Below are positions 9,870 to 18,228 of a stretch of DNA of 64,000 nucleotides, piece by piece. Positions within the stretch are counted from its first letter, which is position 1, and each line of letters begins with the position of its first letter. The stretch spans positions 158,829 to 222,828 of the forward strand of contig NZ_VTUU01000006.1 of assembly GCF_008370345.1 (NCBI RefSeq), read 5' to 3'. Source of the DNA: Marinobacter salinexigens (GTDB lineage: Bacteria; Pseudomonadota; Gammaproteobacteria; Pseudomonadales; Oleiphilaceae). The position numbers were made by a program, and so were the translations under genes. The notes under the pieces were generated by a model, which was not told the DNA's origin, made no database searches, and saw only the letters and a program-made list of their open reading frames with translations.

Positions 9870-9884
9870 ATAGGCACTGCCTAT
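9870..9884 (-). promoter_or_regulatory. OxyR-like operator core for ahpC
   Basis: ATAGGCACTGCCTAT fits ATAG-N7-CTAT, and seven bases further the sequence reads ATCC, a partial third quartet. It differs from the ahpF site only in the centre, both starting ATAGGC and ending TAT with TGC inside. Confidence 0.65.
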
Positions 9885-10044
9885 ACTGGATATCCCGGGA
9901 AATCATCTGCCGCACCAAGCGACACAATAGCCGCTCTCAACTCCATGAAACGGCTACTGTTTTCCCTTTATGGGGACACCGCTGGCAAGTTCAATTGTCT
10001 GGACACTAAGAATAGGGATTTTCAGTGACGTTTTAATGAAACGA

Positions 10045-10068
10045 AAAAGCCCGCAACAGCGGGCTTTT
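10045..10068 (-). terminator. Intrinsic terminator of the large lipoprotein gene
   Basis: Perfect stem AAAAGCCCGC / GCGGGCTTTT with AACA loop; on the minus strand it is followed by TTTTTCG. It lies 18 bases past the lipoprotein stop codon. Confidence 0.9.
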
Positions 10069-10085
10069 CCAGAGATTGATGGCGT

Positions 10086-12080
10086 TTACTCAGTCACATC
10101 AATCAATACCGCCATACCAAGCTCGTCCGCATTTCCGGTATCACTTTCCATATACCGGGTAGTGAACACACCCAGGCTGGCATCTTCATTGAAGAAGCCG
10201 TCCAGCACAGTGGTGCCGGAATCGCCATCGGCAATGGTGATTTCGGTAGCACCATTTGCAGCAATGGTGTAATCGAAACCAAAGTCACTCACCTGATCAA
10301 CACCAACAGCGATGTCTCCACCAAGGCCGTTCTTGACTGCTTCAGAGAAACGCCCGTTCAGGGTGCCATCAGCGGCGGAATCCATGGTCATCAGCGTGTT
10401 GAACTGGCTGGCAGTCATCGCGATATCACCGTTCACCTGGTCATCGTAGTGCATGGCCAGATACATCAAACGATAGGTTTTGCCGGTCAGCGTCAGCTGG
10501 GATTCAGGCAGTTTGACCAGCATGGTCTTGCCGAAGATCGCTTCCTGCTCGTTCGCTCCTGAGGATTCAGTGAAGTCAATGTAGTCGGTGGAATCATTGA
10601 CGAAACCAACCCGGCCACCCTCTTCTCCGAGGATGGTACCGTCAGACTGGATATCCAGAGCCACACCGCTCTCCGCTGGCTCGGTCCAGGGTGCGTACTC
10701 AACACCCGACGCAGATACGAACAGACTATGGGCTTCAGCCTCACCCACATCAACCGTAAAGCCGTCGAAAGTAACGGTATTGATTTCAGTGATCATCTCA
10801 ATACCACCACCGAACAACGAGCCTTCAAACCACACGCGACCATAATTGCCGGACAGGTCAGCAGCGGTCAGGTTGGACGGCTTGCGCGAGAACACCTCAA
10901 GGGAGCGCATGACGTCGTCACCTTTCTTGGCATCCGGATCCAGTGAATAGGTGTCGTTAGACTCGTTATAGATGGTTTCGTATGACACTGCGGCTTCGTG
11001 AGACAACGCGAACAGAAGGCCCGTGTTCTTGACCTGTTGGAAGGTGTAAGTGACCGCAGGCATGCGTCGTGCCTCCCAGCCATCATCATCCACTTCTTCC
11101 TCAAACTCGCCCTCTGCCGTCAGGATGCCATCGGCGTTGAAGCTGACAGCGAAGCTCTCATCTTCAAGGACCTCTGAATCCACCGAGTAGTAAATATAGG
11201 GAGTCTGCAGGTCAGTGCCATACATGTCTCCGTAGGCAGAATCTTCCTGAGTAAAGTCGAGGTTTACCGTGCCACTGCCCTGGTCGGTGACGCTGAACTC
11301 GCCAAACCACATATCGTGTGCGACTTCACCGTAGCCATTGCCATCTTCGTCGCCTAACTCGATTGCGAGCGCAGCGCTGAAATAGTTACCCGCGATGGAT
11401 GCGCCATCACCTTCGGGCGCGGACACAGCCGCTACTTCATTTTCAACGAAGGCGCCAACTTCCCGCTCAAGGGTCTCAAACATCTCATCAAGGTTCGCAC
11501 CGGCCGTGAGATCAAATTCCTCAACCTTGCCGCTGAGCTCGACAATATCGGTGACGACCAGTTCCCCAAGGTCCGCACCCTGCTCAATGAACTTGCGCAG
11601 GACAAATTCAGAGGCCGGTGAGATATTCACCGCCTGCTCTACCACCTGAGCCCGAAGTTCATTGCCGTTCTGGCCGGTAATACGGACGATCAGGTCACCC
11701 GCGAGGTTCACACCCTGGGGAAGGGTTAACTCGTAATCACCGGTAATGGATGTCTGTGATGTGGCAAGTACATCACCAATCTGGTTGCCTTCGTTATCCA
11801 CCCGGATCAGCTCAACCAAGGCGCCCTGCACGGGCTCCAGCCCGGTGATCGCAGCCGCAACCGGTGGAACCACAAAGTTCAAAGCAACTTCAAACACGTT
11901 CTTTTGCTCAAACTGAGCAACCAAACCACCGGGCGCTGTAGCGGTACCAGAAACAACGGTCTGATTGACCGTCGTGCCATCTGAACTGGACGAGCTGTTG
12001 TCATCGCTGTTAACACAACCCGCAAGAACCAACGGCGACGCAATGGCGACAGCCAGCGCCAGCTTCTTGAAATTACCCAT
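10086..12080 (-). CDS. Large outer-surface/periplasmic lipoprotein of unknown function
   Basis: 664 residues with a clear lipoprotein signal: MGNFKKLALAVAIASPLVL followed by the lipobox LAGC (Cys about 22) and a Ser-rich linker. An early segment (about 75-135) reads like a carboxypeptidase-regulatory or Ig-like beta domain (GALVELIRVDNEGNQIGDVL...TSITGDYELTLPQ). The rest is acidic, Gly/Asp/Ser-rich beta-type sequence with no catalytic motif I recognise. It is a single-gene unit with its own terminator. The mature N-terminus does not start with Asp at +2, so outer-membrane sorting is likely. Function unknown. Confidence 0.85.
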   Translation of the reverse strand: MGNFKKLALAVAIASPLVLAGCVNSDDNSSSSSDGTTVNQTVVSGTATAPGGLVAQFEQKNVFEVALNFVVPPVAAAITGLEPVQGALVELIRVDNEGNQIGDVLATSQTSITGDYELTLPQGVNLAGDLIVRITGQNGNELRAQVVEQAVNISPASEFVLRKFIEQGADLGELVVTDIVELSGKVEEFDLTAGANLDEMFETLEREVGAFVENEVAAVSAPEGDGASIAGNYFSAALAIELGDEDGNGYGEVAHDMWFGEFSVTDQGSGTVNLDFTQEDSAYGDMYGTDLQTPYIYYSVDSEVLEDESFAVSFNADGILTAEGEFEEEVDDDGWEARRMPAVTYTFQQVKNTGLLFALSHEAAVSYETIYNESNDTYSLDPDAKKGDDVMRSLEVFSRKPSNLTAADLSGNYGRVWFEGSLFGGGIEMITEINTVTFDGFTVDVGEAEAHSLFVSASGVEYAPWTEPAESGVALDIQSDGTILGEEGGRVGFVNDSTDYIDFTESSGANEQEAIFGKTMLVKLPESQLTLTGKTYRLMYLAMHYDDQVNGDIAMTASQFNTLMTMDSAADGTLNGRFSEAVKNGLGGDIAVGVDQVSDFGFDYTIAANGATEITIADGDSGTTVLDGFFNEDASLGVFTTRYMESDTGNADELGMAVLIDVTE

Positions 12081-12151
12081 AACTTCTCCTTATTGATGGA
12101 TCTCTCGACTACACAAGTACAGAAGAAGTTAGCAGCGATTTTTTACAACAC

Positions 12152-12170
12152 ACCCCCCCAAACGGGGGGT
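12152..12170. terminator. GC-rich hairpin between lipoprotein and small gene
   Basis: Perfect ACCCCCC / GGGGGGT stem with CAAAC loop, downstream of the EamA-small gene pair on the minus strand and in the lipoprotein leader. There is no immediate T-run, so termination is plausible but not certain. Confidence 0.4.
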
Positions 12171-12223
12171 ATTTCGAAGAATTAACAATAAATTACAGTT
12201 AGTTCACCTAACCTCACCATTCA

Positions 12224-12436
12224 TCACTCACTCCGGCGGTAGTTCGCGTCGGTCCAGCACCTTGGCAAACCTTCTCCGGACGGGAAACAGAGCTCCGTTT
12301 TGTCGTAGAACTCGGGATCCTGTGCTTCCTCGCCATAATGGAGGCTGCCTTTTACCCGGCTATCGTGGGGATCAAACAGTGCTTTGGTATCCAGAACCTC
12401 GATCAGGTGTCCGGTGGTCTTCTCTGCTACAAACAT
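12224..12436 (-). CDS. Small conserved-looking protein, unknown
   Basis: 70 residues, MFVAEKTTGHLIEVLDTKALFDPHDSRV at the start and FPSGEGLPRCWTDANYR near the end. The charged, aromatic, motif-rich composition and good spacing argue for a real gene; no membrane segment or known fold. The start ATG 12436 has GGGAGAGG just upstream, and it begins 18 bases after the EamA transporter stop, so the two probably form an operon. No function recognised. Confidence 0.7.
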   Translation of the reverse strand: MFVAEKTTGHLIEVLDTKALFDPHDSRVKGSLHYGEEAQDPEFYDKTELCFPSGEGLPRCWTDANYRRSE

Positions 12437-12454
12437 GATGACCTCTCCCTAGTT

Positions 12455-13375
12455 TCAGGCCGACCCTTTAAACCTAACAGAGGTCTGCGATGTTTGCCTG
12501 CCGGTATCGTGTCTGGTTCTGCGCCCGAACAGCACCCAGTTCCCGAGAATGGCCAGAGCGGCCCCTGTCAGGGCGGTCCCGCTCCAGACAAAGCCTTCCA
12601 GCCAGGTCGAAACGCTCAGTGCAACCACCGGGAAAAGTACCGTGGCATAGCCCGCCTTGTCGGCACCCAGCTCACGAATAACCGTGATGTAGCTGAAAAA
12701 AGCAATGATCGAACCCGGAATAGCCAGGAAAACGGTTGCTCCCCAGAATTCCGCGCCTGTGGGTAGCACCCAGGTGGCGCCATTCAGCAGGCACCAGACA
12801 CCCAACACCAGCGCACCGTAAAACATCGCCCAGGCGTTGCCGGCAAACAACGGGATCTCTGCTGCACGAACTTTGAGACTGACCATATTGCCGAGGGAAA
12901 ACCAGAACGTTCCAGCCGCCGCGAACAGCAAAGCGCCAGTCGTGGCATTGCCCACCTGAAGGTCGTGCCAGAACAGCAACGCCACACCCGTTACCCCGAG
13001 AGCCACCGCCGGGTAGACCCGGGAGCTGGGCCGGATGCCCATAAACACCCGCCCGTTGAAGGCATTGAACAATGCTGCCAGGGAGAACACGACCGCCAGC
13101 AGGCCACTGGTCATATTCTCCGCAGCCCGGTAGATAAGCAGGAAATTAACGCTGTACAGGGTCACTCCCTGCAAGAGCAGCCAGCCGTGCTGTTTAGCCG
13201 AGAAACGGGGTAGGCGACGCAATACAGCCAGCCCCCCCAGGGCTACCGCGGCAGCCATCACGAACCGGTAGAACACGGAGATATCCACAGCAACAGATTC
13301 GATCTGCATGCGAATCGCGGTCCAGGTCAGGCCCCAGATCAGAACCGTAAGTACATAGTGAACGCTGACAGGCAT
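12455..13375 (-). CDS. EamA/DMT superfamily transporter
   Basis: 306-residue inner-membrane protein with ten hydrophobic segments arranged as two EamA repeats, the architecture of drug/metabolite exporters. Opening MPVSVHYVLTVLIWGLTWTAIRM is the usual first helix. Family members export amino acids, metabolites or drugs; the substrate cannot be read from sequence. Divergent from an AraC-type regulator across 125 bases, which makes control by that regulator likely. Confidence 0.88.
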   Translation of the reverse strand: MPVSVHYVLTVLIWGLTWTAIRMQIESVAVDISVFYRFVMAAAVALGGLAVLRRLPRFSAKQHGWLLLQGVTLYSVNFLLIYRAAENMTSGLLAVVFSLAALFNAFNGRVFMGIRPSSRVYPAVALGVTGVALLFWHDLQVGNATTGALLFAAAGTFWFSLGNMVSLKVRAAEIPLFAGNAWAMFYGALVLGVWCLLNGATWVLPTGAEFWGATVFLAIPGSIIAFFSYITVIRELGADKAGYATVLFPVVALSVSTWLEGFVWSGTALTGAALAILGNWVLFGRRTRHDTGRQTSQTSVRFKGSA

Positions 13376-13500
13376 TGCGGATACTCCAGAGCAAATAGAG
13401 GTAACAGACCGACCAGCCTACCTCTCCTGCGTCAACGGGACTTGTCAGATCTTGCTCAAGGCTGGAAGATTCTTGCGATACCGCTCAGGAATGCAGACTT

Positions 13501-14385
13501 ATGGCCACCGCTCCACAACAACCCCGGGATATTGTTACCGCGCTTACCAGCGCCGGGGCGGCACCTCGCCGTGTTGTCGAGCTCACGGACGGCCGGGCTC
13601 TTGCCTACTGGCACAACGACCATGGGCAAACCCGCTATGAACGCCCTCGGCATCATTCACTGAGCATTTATACCCAGGCAGGCGAACAGACCTCCCGGCA
13701 GGTGAACGGCCAGGCTGTCAGCCATGGCTTTCCCGGTGCAGTTTGCCTGTTCCCGGCGGGGAGCCAATCTCAGTGGAGCATCGGAGGCCCGTTCGAATTC
13801 CTTCATTTCTATTTTACGGATCAGGACCTGCACCACTGTATTGAGGCAACCTGGGACCGCGATCCGGCCACCCTGCGGCTGGAAGAGCAATATCAGGTTG
13901 AAGATGGCATCCTTGCTCAGGCCGGGCAACTGCTCACCATGAGCGACTGGGACAGTCCCCACCAGCCCCAGGCCATGGATCACCTGGCTCACTGGCTGAT
14001 TCTTCAGGTGGCCAGCCGCTACGGTGCGGCGTCACTGTCGGAACCTGACGTCTCAGGCACCTTTTCCCGGACCCGGCAAAGTGCCCTGGTGAGGCAGATT
14101 GACGAGGCACTCACGCAGCCCCTGGATTTAGCCACCATGGCTGGCTGGGTAAATCTCAGCCCCTACCATTTTGCCCGCCTGTTCCGGGCCAGTTTTGGAA
14201 TGGCGCCTTATCAGTACGTGCAGGAGCAGCGATTGCTCCGGGCCAGAAGGTTGCTTCAGCATCCCGCGGCCAAAATTACCGCCGTGGCCCTGGAATGCGG
14301 CTTCGGCGACCATAGCCAGTTTTCCCGAGCCTTCCGAAAACGTTTTGGCGTATCCCCTTCCAGGTTCCGGGGGCCAAGTCACTAA
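13501..14385 (+). CDS. AraC/XylS family transcriptional regulator
   Basis: 294 residues: an N-terminal cupin-like sensing domain (about 25-160; FPGAVCLFPAGSQSQW is a typical strand-turn stretch) and a C-terminal double HTH (about 190-292) with NLSPYHFARLFRASFGMAPYQYVQEQRLLRARRLL and the second-helix signature ALECGFGDHSQFSRAFRKRFGVSPSRFR. Probably controls the divergent EamA exporter and small gene. ATG 13501 is used; no strong ribosome-binding site is visible, so the start is somewhat uncertain. Confidence 0.9.
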   Translation: MATAPQQPRDIVTALTSAGAAPRRVVELTDGRALAYWHNDHGQTRYERPRHHSLSIYTQAGEQTSRQVNGQAVSHGFPGAVCLFPAGSQSQWSIGGPFEFLHFYFTDQDLHHCIEATWDRDPATLRLEEQYQVEDGILAQAGQLLTMSDWDSPHQPQAMDHLAHWLILQVASRYGAASLSEPDVSGTFSRTRQSALVRQIDEALTQPLDLATMAGWVNLSPYHFARLFRASFGMAPYQYVQEQRLLRARRLLQHPAAKITAVALECGFGDHSQFSRAFRKRFGVSPSRFRGPSH

Positions 14386-14482
14386 CGGCCTGATTATCAA
14401 GCTATCCCGTTATCAATATGACGTGAACGGTGCTACATTTAACATCAATGTCATAATCATTCCGCCAGGAACCCAGAGTCCG

Positions 14483-15316
14483 TTGCATCTAACGTTTCCC
14501 GTTTATCGCGCCGCTCCCCTTACCCGTCTTTTTACCGGCGTTCTTTTTGTTTTCATGCTGTCTTTAATGGACACCGATGCCTCAGCCAATGAAACGGCGT
14601 GCAAGCATCTGTTGGTCAGCGGCAACGCCGAGTACCCGCCGTTACTCTGGCAATCCCCTGGCAACCCCGATGAATTGGTCGGTGCGGTCCCGGCCCTGCT
14701 GAAGGAAATACTCCAACCCCTGGGGGTCACCGCAGACATACGCCACATTGGTTCCTGGGCAAGAGTGCTCCGGCATGCAGAAACCGGTCGGCTCGATATG
14801 GTGGCGGGAGCCTTCATGACGCGGGAGCGGTTTCAGTTCATGGACTACATGCTCCCTCCTATCGTCCAGCTACCAACGGCCGTCTGGGTGCCCAAAGGCA
14901 AGGAATTCCTGTATCGCCATTGGCCGGACCTGCGCGGAAAAGTGGGAAGTACGGTGATCGGAAACAGTTTTGGACAACGGTTTGATCAGTACGCCCAGGA
15001 AAACCTGCACCTTGAATATGTCCGGTCCATTGATCAGTCCTTCGCCATGGCCAGTGCACGCCGGATCGATTACGTGCTGTATGAAAAACTTCAGGGCCAG
15101 GTCGCGCTGGCACGAGACCGCAAAGCCGATGAGTTCACAGCCCTCGATACGCCCATCAGTCAGGAAGGCCTGTTTTTTACCTTTTCCAAAAAATCCCCGT
15201 GCAACACTTTTGAGTTTCGCGAAAAAGTGGCCGACCGCCTTTATCAACTGGTGAACAGTGGCAGAGTAGACGAGTTGGTATCAGAATATACGGACCGATA
15301 CGTTACCGGCGGGTGA
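14483..15316 (+). CDS. Periplasmic amino-acid-type substrate-binding protein (PBP2 fold)
   Basis: Solute-binding protein of the family-3/transglycosylase-linked type, 277 residues. A signal peptide (hydrophobic LFTGVLFVFMLSLM, predicted cleavage after ASA) precedes the mature fold: EYPPLLW, GAVPALLKEILQPLGV, GRLDMVAGAFMTRERFQFMDY, and GKVGSTVIGNSFGQRF. No transporter genes adjoin it, so it may be an orphan binding protein or a sensor-type PBP. I chose TTG 14483, with AGGA 12 bases upstream, because it gives a full signal peptide; ATG 14555 would lose most of it. The longer open frame upstream overlaps the AraC gene in another frame. Confidence 0.75.
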   Translation: MHLTFPVYRAAPLTRLFTGVLFVFMLSLMDTDASANETACKHLLVSGNAEYPPLLWQSPGNPDELVGAVPALLKEILQPLGVTADIRHIGSWARVLRHAETGRLDMVAGAFMTRERFQFMDYMLPPIVQLPTAVWVPKGKEFLYRHWPDLRGKVGSTVIGNSFGQRFDQYAQENLHLEYVRSIDQSFAMASARRIDYVLYEKLQGQVALARDRKADEFTALDTPISQEGLFFTFSKKSPCNTFEFREKVADRLYQLVNSGRVDELVSEYTDRYVTGG

Positions 15317-15339
15317 CCGGTCATAAGGGGATCAGGAAC

Positions 15340-15507
15340 ATGCCTATTATCGGGTGGATTTTTATTATTCTTGCAGCGGCCATGATCATAGGCAGCCTGA
15401 TGTTGCTCCGGGATTCCGCCAACACCATGAATATCTCGGACGAGAAAATGGCAAAGATTAAAAAGCGCCAGGCTGAGCTGGAAGCGGAAGAGAAGAAAGA
15501 GCACTAG
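15340..15507 (+). CDS. DUF2897-like small membrane protein
   Basis: 55 residues: one N-terminal membrane helix (PIIGWIFIILAAAMIIGSLMLL) followed by a charged cytoplasmic helix ending in a Lys/Glu-rich coiled-coil-like tail. The pattern matches the short gammaproteobacterial DUF2897 proteins, of unknown function. Start ATG 15340 is preceded by AGGAAC; it follows the binding-protein gene by 23 bases. Confidence 0.75.
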   Translation: MPIIGWIFIILAAAMIIGSLMLLRDSANTMNISDEKMAKIKKRQAELEAEEKKEH

Positions 15508-15514
15508 CCAGGGG

Positions 15515-16396
15515 TCAGTTTACAAGACTGAACCCAACGACAATCCCGATTGAAACCACCAACGACAGAGGAATGGTCACTGCCACATCTTCCGCAGGGC
15601 CACGATACTTTACCGCCAGCACATAACTCATCACCGCCACGGGCATGGCACACTGAATCATGAAGACCTGCGCCTGCATTCCCTCCAACGGCCACACCAG
15701 CAAAAGCAGCCAGGCGATCAACAGGCCGCCCAGCGGGCGATAGAAACTGAAAGCCAACGGGCGCACCATATCCCGGACACGGGACAGGTTCAGGTTCGCA
15801 ATCGAAGCCCCTAACTGCATCAACATCACCGGCACCGTGATAGAGCCCAACATATCCAGAGTGGTCATGACAGGACTCGGCAGCCGGATTTCCGCCGCCA
15901 GCAGAATCGCACCAGCGATCAGAGCCAGAACCGGCCCGTTCTTGATCAGCGCCCGAAAGGAGAACTTACCAGAAAGACAGCCTATCCCCAGTGTAAAATG
16001 GCTGACCTGGATCACCGATGAAATCACCATTGCCAGGCCCAGCGACTGAGGCCCGAACAAGGCATAGCACACGGGTATGCCCATGTTGCCGGTGTTGGGA
16101 TGTACCAGTGCGGGCAAATAGGAGCGCACCGGAAGCCCGGCTACCGCCAACAGTCCAGCCGTCACCAGGGACATGATCCCGAGCCACACAAGGGTGAGGA
16201 CAATAACCTCACCCATACCCCAGATGTTCATATCCATGGTCAGAACCGAATGCAGTAACAGCGCGGGAATGCCCACGGTGGTGACCAATCCGGACAGGGA
16301 CGGGCCGGAGAAAAAGTCCGTTTTGCGGCCGAGAACCGCACCCAGCACTATAAGTGACAGCACCGGAAACAGGGCTTCAGTCAGTTGTTGAATCAT
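15515..16396 (-). CDS. AEC (auxin efflux carrier) family transporter
   Basis: 293-residue integral membrane protein with about ten helices in two inverted halves, each with the polar interruption typical of AEC carriers (HPNTGNMGIPVCYALFG; QCAMPVAVMSYVLAVKY). Family members move malate, malonate or other organic anions. It is convergent with the DUF2897 gene, seven bases away, and is the last minus-strand gene of a long run, 93 bases after mrp. Confidence 0.88.
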   Translation of the reverse strand: MIQQLTEALFPVLSLIVLGAVLGRKTDFFSGPSLSGLVTTVGIPALLLHSVLTMDMNIWGMGEVIVLTLVWLGIMSLVTAGLLAVAGLPVRSYLPALVHPNTGNMGIPVCYALFGPQSLGLAMVISSVIQVSHFTLGIGCLSGKFSFRALIKNGPVLALIAGAILLAAEIRLPSPVMTTLDMLGSITVPVMLMQLGASIANLNLSRVRDMVRPLAFSFYRPLGGLLIAWLLLLVWPLEGMQAQVFMIQCAMPVAVMSYVLAVKYRGPAEDVAVTIPLSLVVSIGIVVGFSLVN

Positions 16397-16489
16397 GGAC
16401 AGGGCAATAACGAGTCAGGTCTGAGTGAACGGGCGAAGGGGTACAGTGTACACCCTGCGCCATACATTCAACACAAGCCGTGCCAATCG

Positions 16490-17374
16490 TCATTCCATAA
16501 CAATTTCCGGCATCGCCCGTTCCGCATTACTGTGGGCCATAACGGAGGAAGCCGCCTCGACCTTCTTAATAAGCTCTGCCGCGATATGGCCGTAGGCCCG
16601 GGCCAGCTCACCTCCCGGATCACTGAGGCAAACAGGAACACCTGCATCCGCACCCAGGCGTATCCGGATATCCAGTGGTAACTCCCCCAGTAATTCCGAG
16701 TTCGCCTCACGAGCCATTTTCCTGGCTCCGCCCTCACCGAAGATATGCTCTTCGTGGCCACAGTGGCTGCAGATGTGGGTGCTCATGTTTTCAATAATGC
16801 CAAGCACCGGCACATTCACTTTCTCAAACATCTTCAGTCCCTTACGGGCATCCAGCAGTGCCACATCCTGCGGCGTAGTGACAATCACAGCGCCGGTAAC
16901 CGGGATCTTCTGGGCCATGGTGAGGTGGATATCCCCGGTTCCGGGCGGCATATCCACAATCAGGTAATCAAGATCATCCCAGTTGGTGCCATAAACAAGC
17001 TTGGTCAGCGCCTGGGTAATCATCGGCCCCCGCCATATCACCGGTGAAGCCTCATCCACCAGAAAACCGATAGACATGGTCTGGATGCCATGCCGAACCA
17101 TCGGCTCCAGAGTTTTGCCATCCGGGCTTTCGGGTGTTCCCTCCAAACCAAGCATCCGCGGCTGGCTGGGGCCATAAAGGTCCGCATCCAGCATACCCAC
17201 ACGGGCACCCTGCTGTGTCAGTGCCAGAGCCAGGTTGGTGGCCGTAGTGGACTTTCCTACCCCCCCTTTACCCGAGGCAACAGCAATCAGATGCTTGACC
17301 CCGGGAACCTGCTTATGTTCCTGTGTCGGGGCTTGCCGGGAACGGGTTGCGTCATAACTGGCAGTATCGGTCAT
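16490..17374 (-). CDS. apbC: Mrp/NBP35/ApbC family iron-sulfur cluster carrier ATPase
   Basis: 294-residue P-loop scaffold that binds and hands 4Fe-4S clusters to apoproteins. Deviant Walker A GKGGVGKSTTATNLA, LDADLYGPSQPRMLG, Walker B region YLIVDMPPGTGD, and the cluster-binding CxxC in ICSHCGHEEHIFGEGG. It starts 15 bases after fpr and lies downstream of two ferredoxins and a DUF971 gene; DUF971 is elsewhere found fused to Mrp proteins, so a cluster-supply role for this gene run is a reasonable inference. Confidence 0.92.
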   Translation of the reverse strand: MTDTASYDATRSRQAPTQEHKQVPGVKHLIAVASGKGGVGKSTTATNLALALTQQGARVGMLDADLYGPSQPRMLGLEGTPESPDGKTLEPMVRHGIQTMSIGFLVDEASPVIWRGPMITQALTKLVYGTNWDDLDYLIVDMPPGTGDIHLTMAQKIPVTGAVIVTTPQDVALLDARKGLKMFEKVNVPVLGIIENMSTHICSHCGHEEHIFGEGGARKMAREANSELLGELPLDIRIRLGADAGVPVCLSDPGGELARAYGHIAAELIKKVEAASSVMAHSNAERAMPEIVME

Positions 17375-17389
17375 TGCAGAATCTCCGGG

Positions 17390-18166
17390 TTATTTTTCCA
17401 CAAAGGCGCGTTCGATCACGTAGTCACCGGGCTCGCCCTGTTGGGGAGAAGCTTTGAACCCCATGTCATCCAGCATGGAGGTGAGATCGTCCAGCATGGC
17501 CGGGCTGCCGCACAGCATTACCCGGTCAGTGTCCGCGTTCAGCTGGGGCAGCCCCAGATCCTCAGCCAGCTTACCGTTTTCAACCAGGGTGGTAATCCGA
17601 CCCTGATTACGGAAGGGCTCCCGGGTGACGGTGGGATAGTAGACAAGCTTGTCGCCGATGATGTCTCCAAGAAACTCATGTTCAGGCAGCTCATGATTAA
17701 GGTAATCGTGATACGCCAGTTCGCTGACCTCACGCACACAATGCACCAGAATGACTTTCTCGAAGCGATCGTAGGTTTCCGGATCACGGATGATGCTCAT
17801 GAACGGAGCCAGGCCGGTGCCGGTGCCAAACAGGTAGAGGTGCTTACCGGGATTCAGGTCGTGCATGATGAGCGTGCCTACCGGTTTGCGGCTGACAAAG
17901 ATCGAGTCGCCTTCCTGCAGGTGCTGCAACCGCGACGTCAGCGGGCCATCCGGGACCTTGATGCTCAGGAACTCCAGGTACTCCTCGTGGTTCGCGCTGA
18001 CAATGCTATAGGCGCGAAGTAAAGGTTTCCCCTCCACTGGCAATCCGATCATCACAAAGTGGCCGTTCTCAAAGCGCAGACTCTGATCCCGGGTCGTTTT
18101 GAAGCTGAACAGAGTGTCATTCCAGTGATGGACACTAATCACATTCTCGGTTCCTAGTGCAGCCAT
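17390..18166 (-). CDS. fpr: Ferredoxin--NADP+ reductase
   Basis: 258-residue FAD enzyme exchanging electrons between NADPH and ferredoxin or flavodoxin. FAD-binding LLRAYSIVSANHEEYLEFL (RxYS motif), GTLIMHDL, the NADP-binding GTGTGLAPFMSIIRDPE, VHCVREVSELAY and the C-terminal FVEK ending typical of the bacterial subclass I enzymes. Start ATG 18166 has AGGAATATCCC upstream. It sits between the YeiH-like exporter (62-base gap) and apbC (15-base gap), downstream of fdxA, a plausible partner. Confidence 0.94.
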   Translation of the reverse strand: MAALGTENVISVHHWNDTLFSFKTTRDQSLRFENGHFVMIGLPVEGKPLLRAYSIVSANHEEYLEFLSIKVPDGPLTSRLQHLQEGDSIFVSRKPVGTLIMHDLNPGKHLYLFGTGTGLAPFMSIIRDPETYDRFEKVILVHCVREVSELAYHDYLNHELPEHEFLGDIIGDKLVYYPTVTREPFRNQGRITTLVENGKLAEDLGLPQLNADTDRVMLCGSPAMLDDLTSMLDDMGFKASPQQGEPGDYVIERAFVEK

Positions 18167-18228
18167 GGGATATTCCTCCGTAGTGGCTCGATTAACATCA
18201 AAAGTGGCTCAGTTAACGTCAGGTTTGG

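Larger units (their letters stand above)
9764..10085. other. Intergenic region upstream of ahpC
   Basis: 322 bases without a gene: ahpC leader and OxyR-like site in the first 125 bases, an inverted repeat ATAGCCG/CGGCTA around 9920-9955 of unknown role, and the terminator of the downstream lipoprotein gene near the far end. Confidence 0.7.

Noticed and set aside
9764..9877. N-terminal extension of AhpC by 38 residues
   Set aside because: It would overlap the OxyR-like site; ATG 9763 has a good ribosome-binding site and gives the standard 187 residues.
14555..15316. ATG 14555 as start of the periplasmic binding protein
   Set aside because: It would remove most of the signal peptide; TTG 14483 with AGGA upstream gives a complete one.
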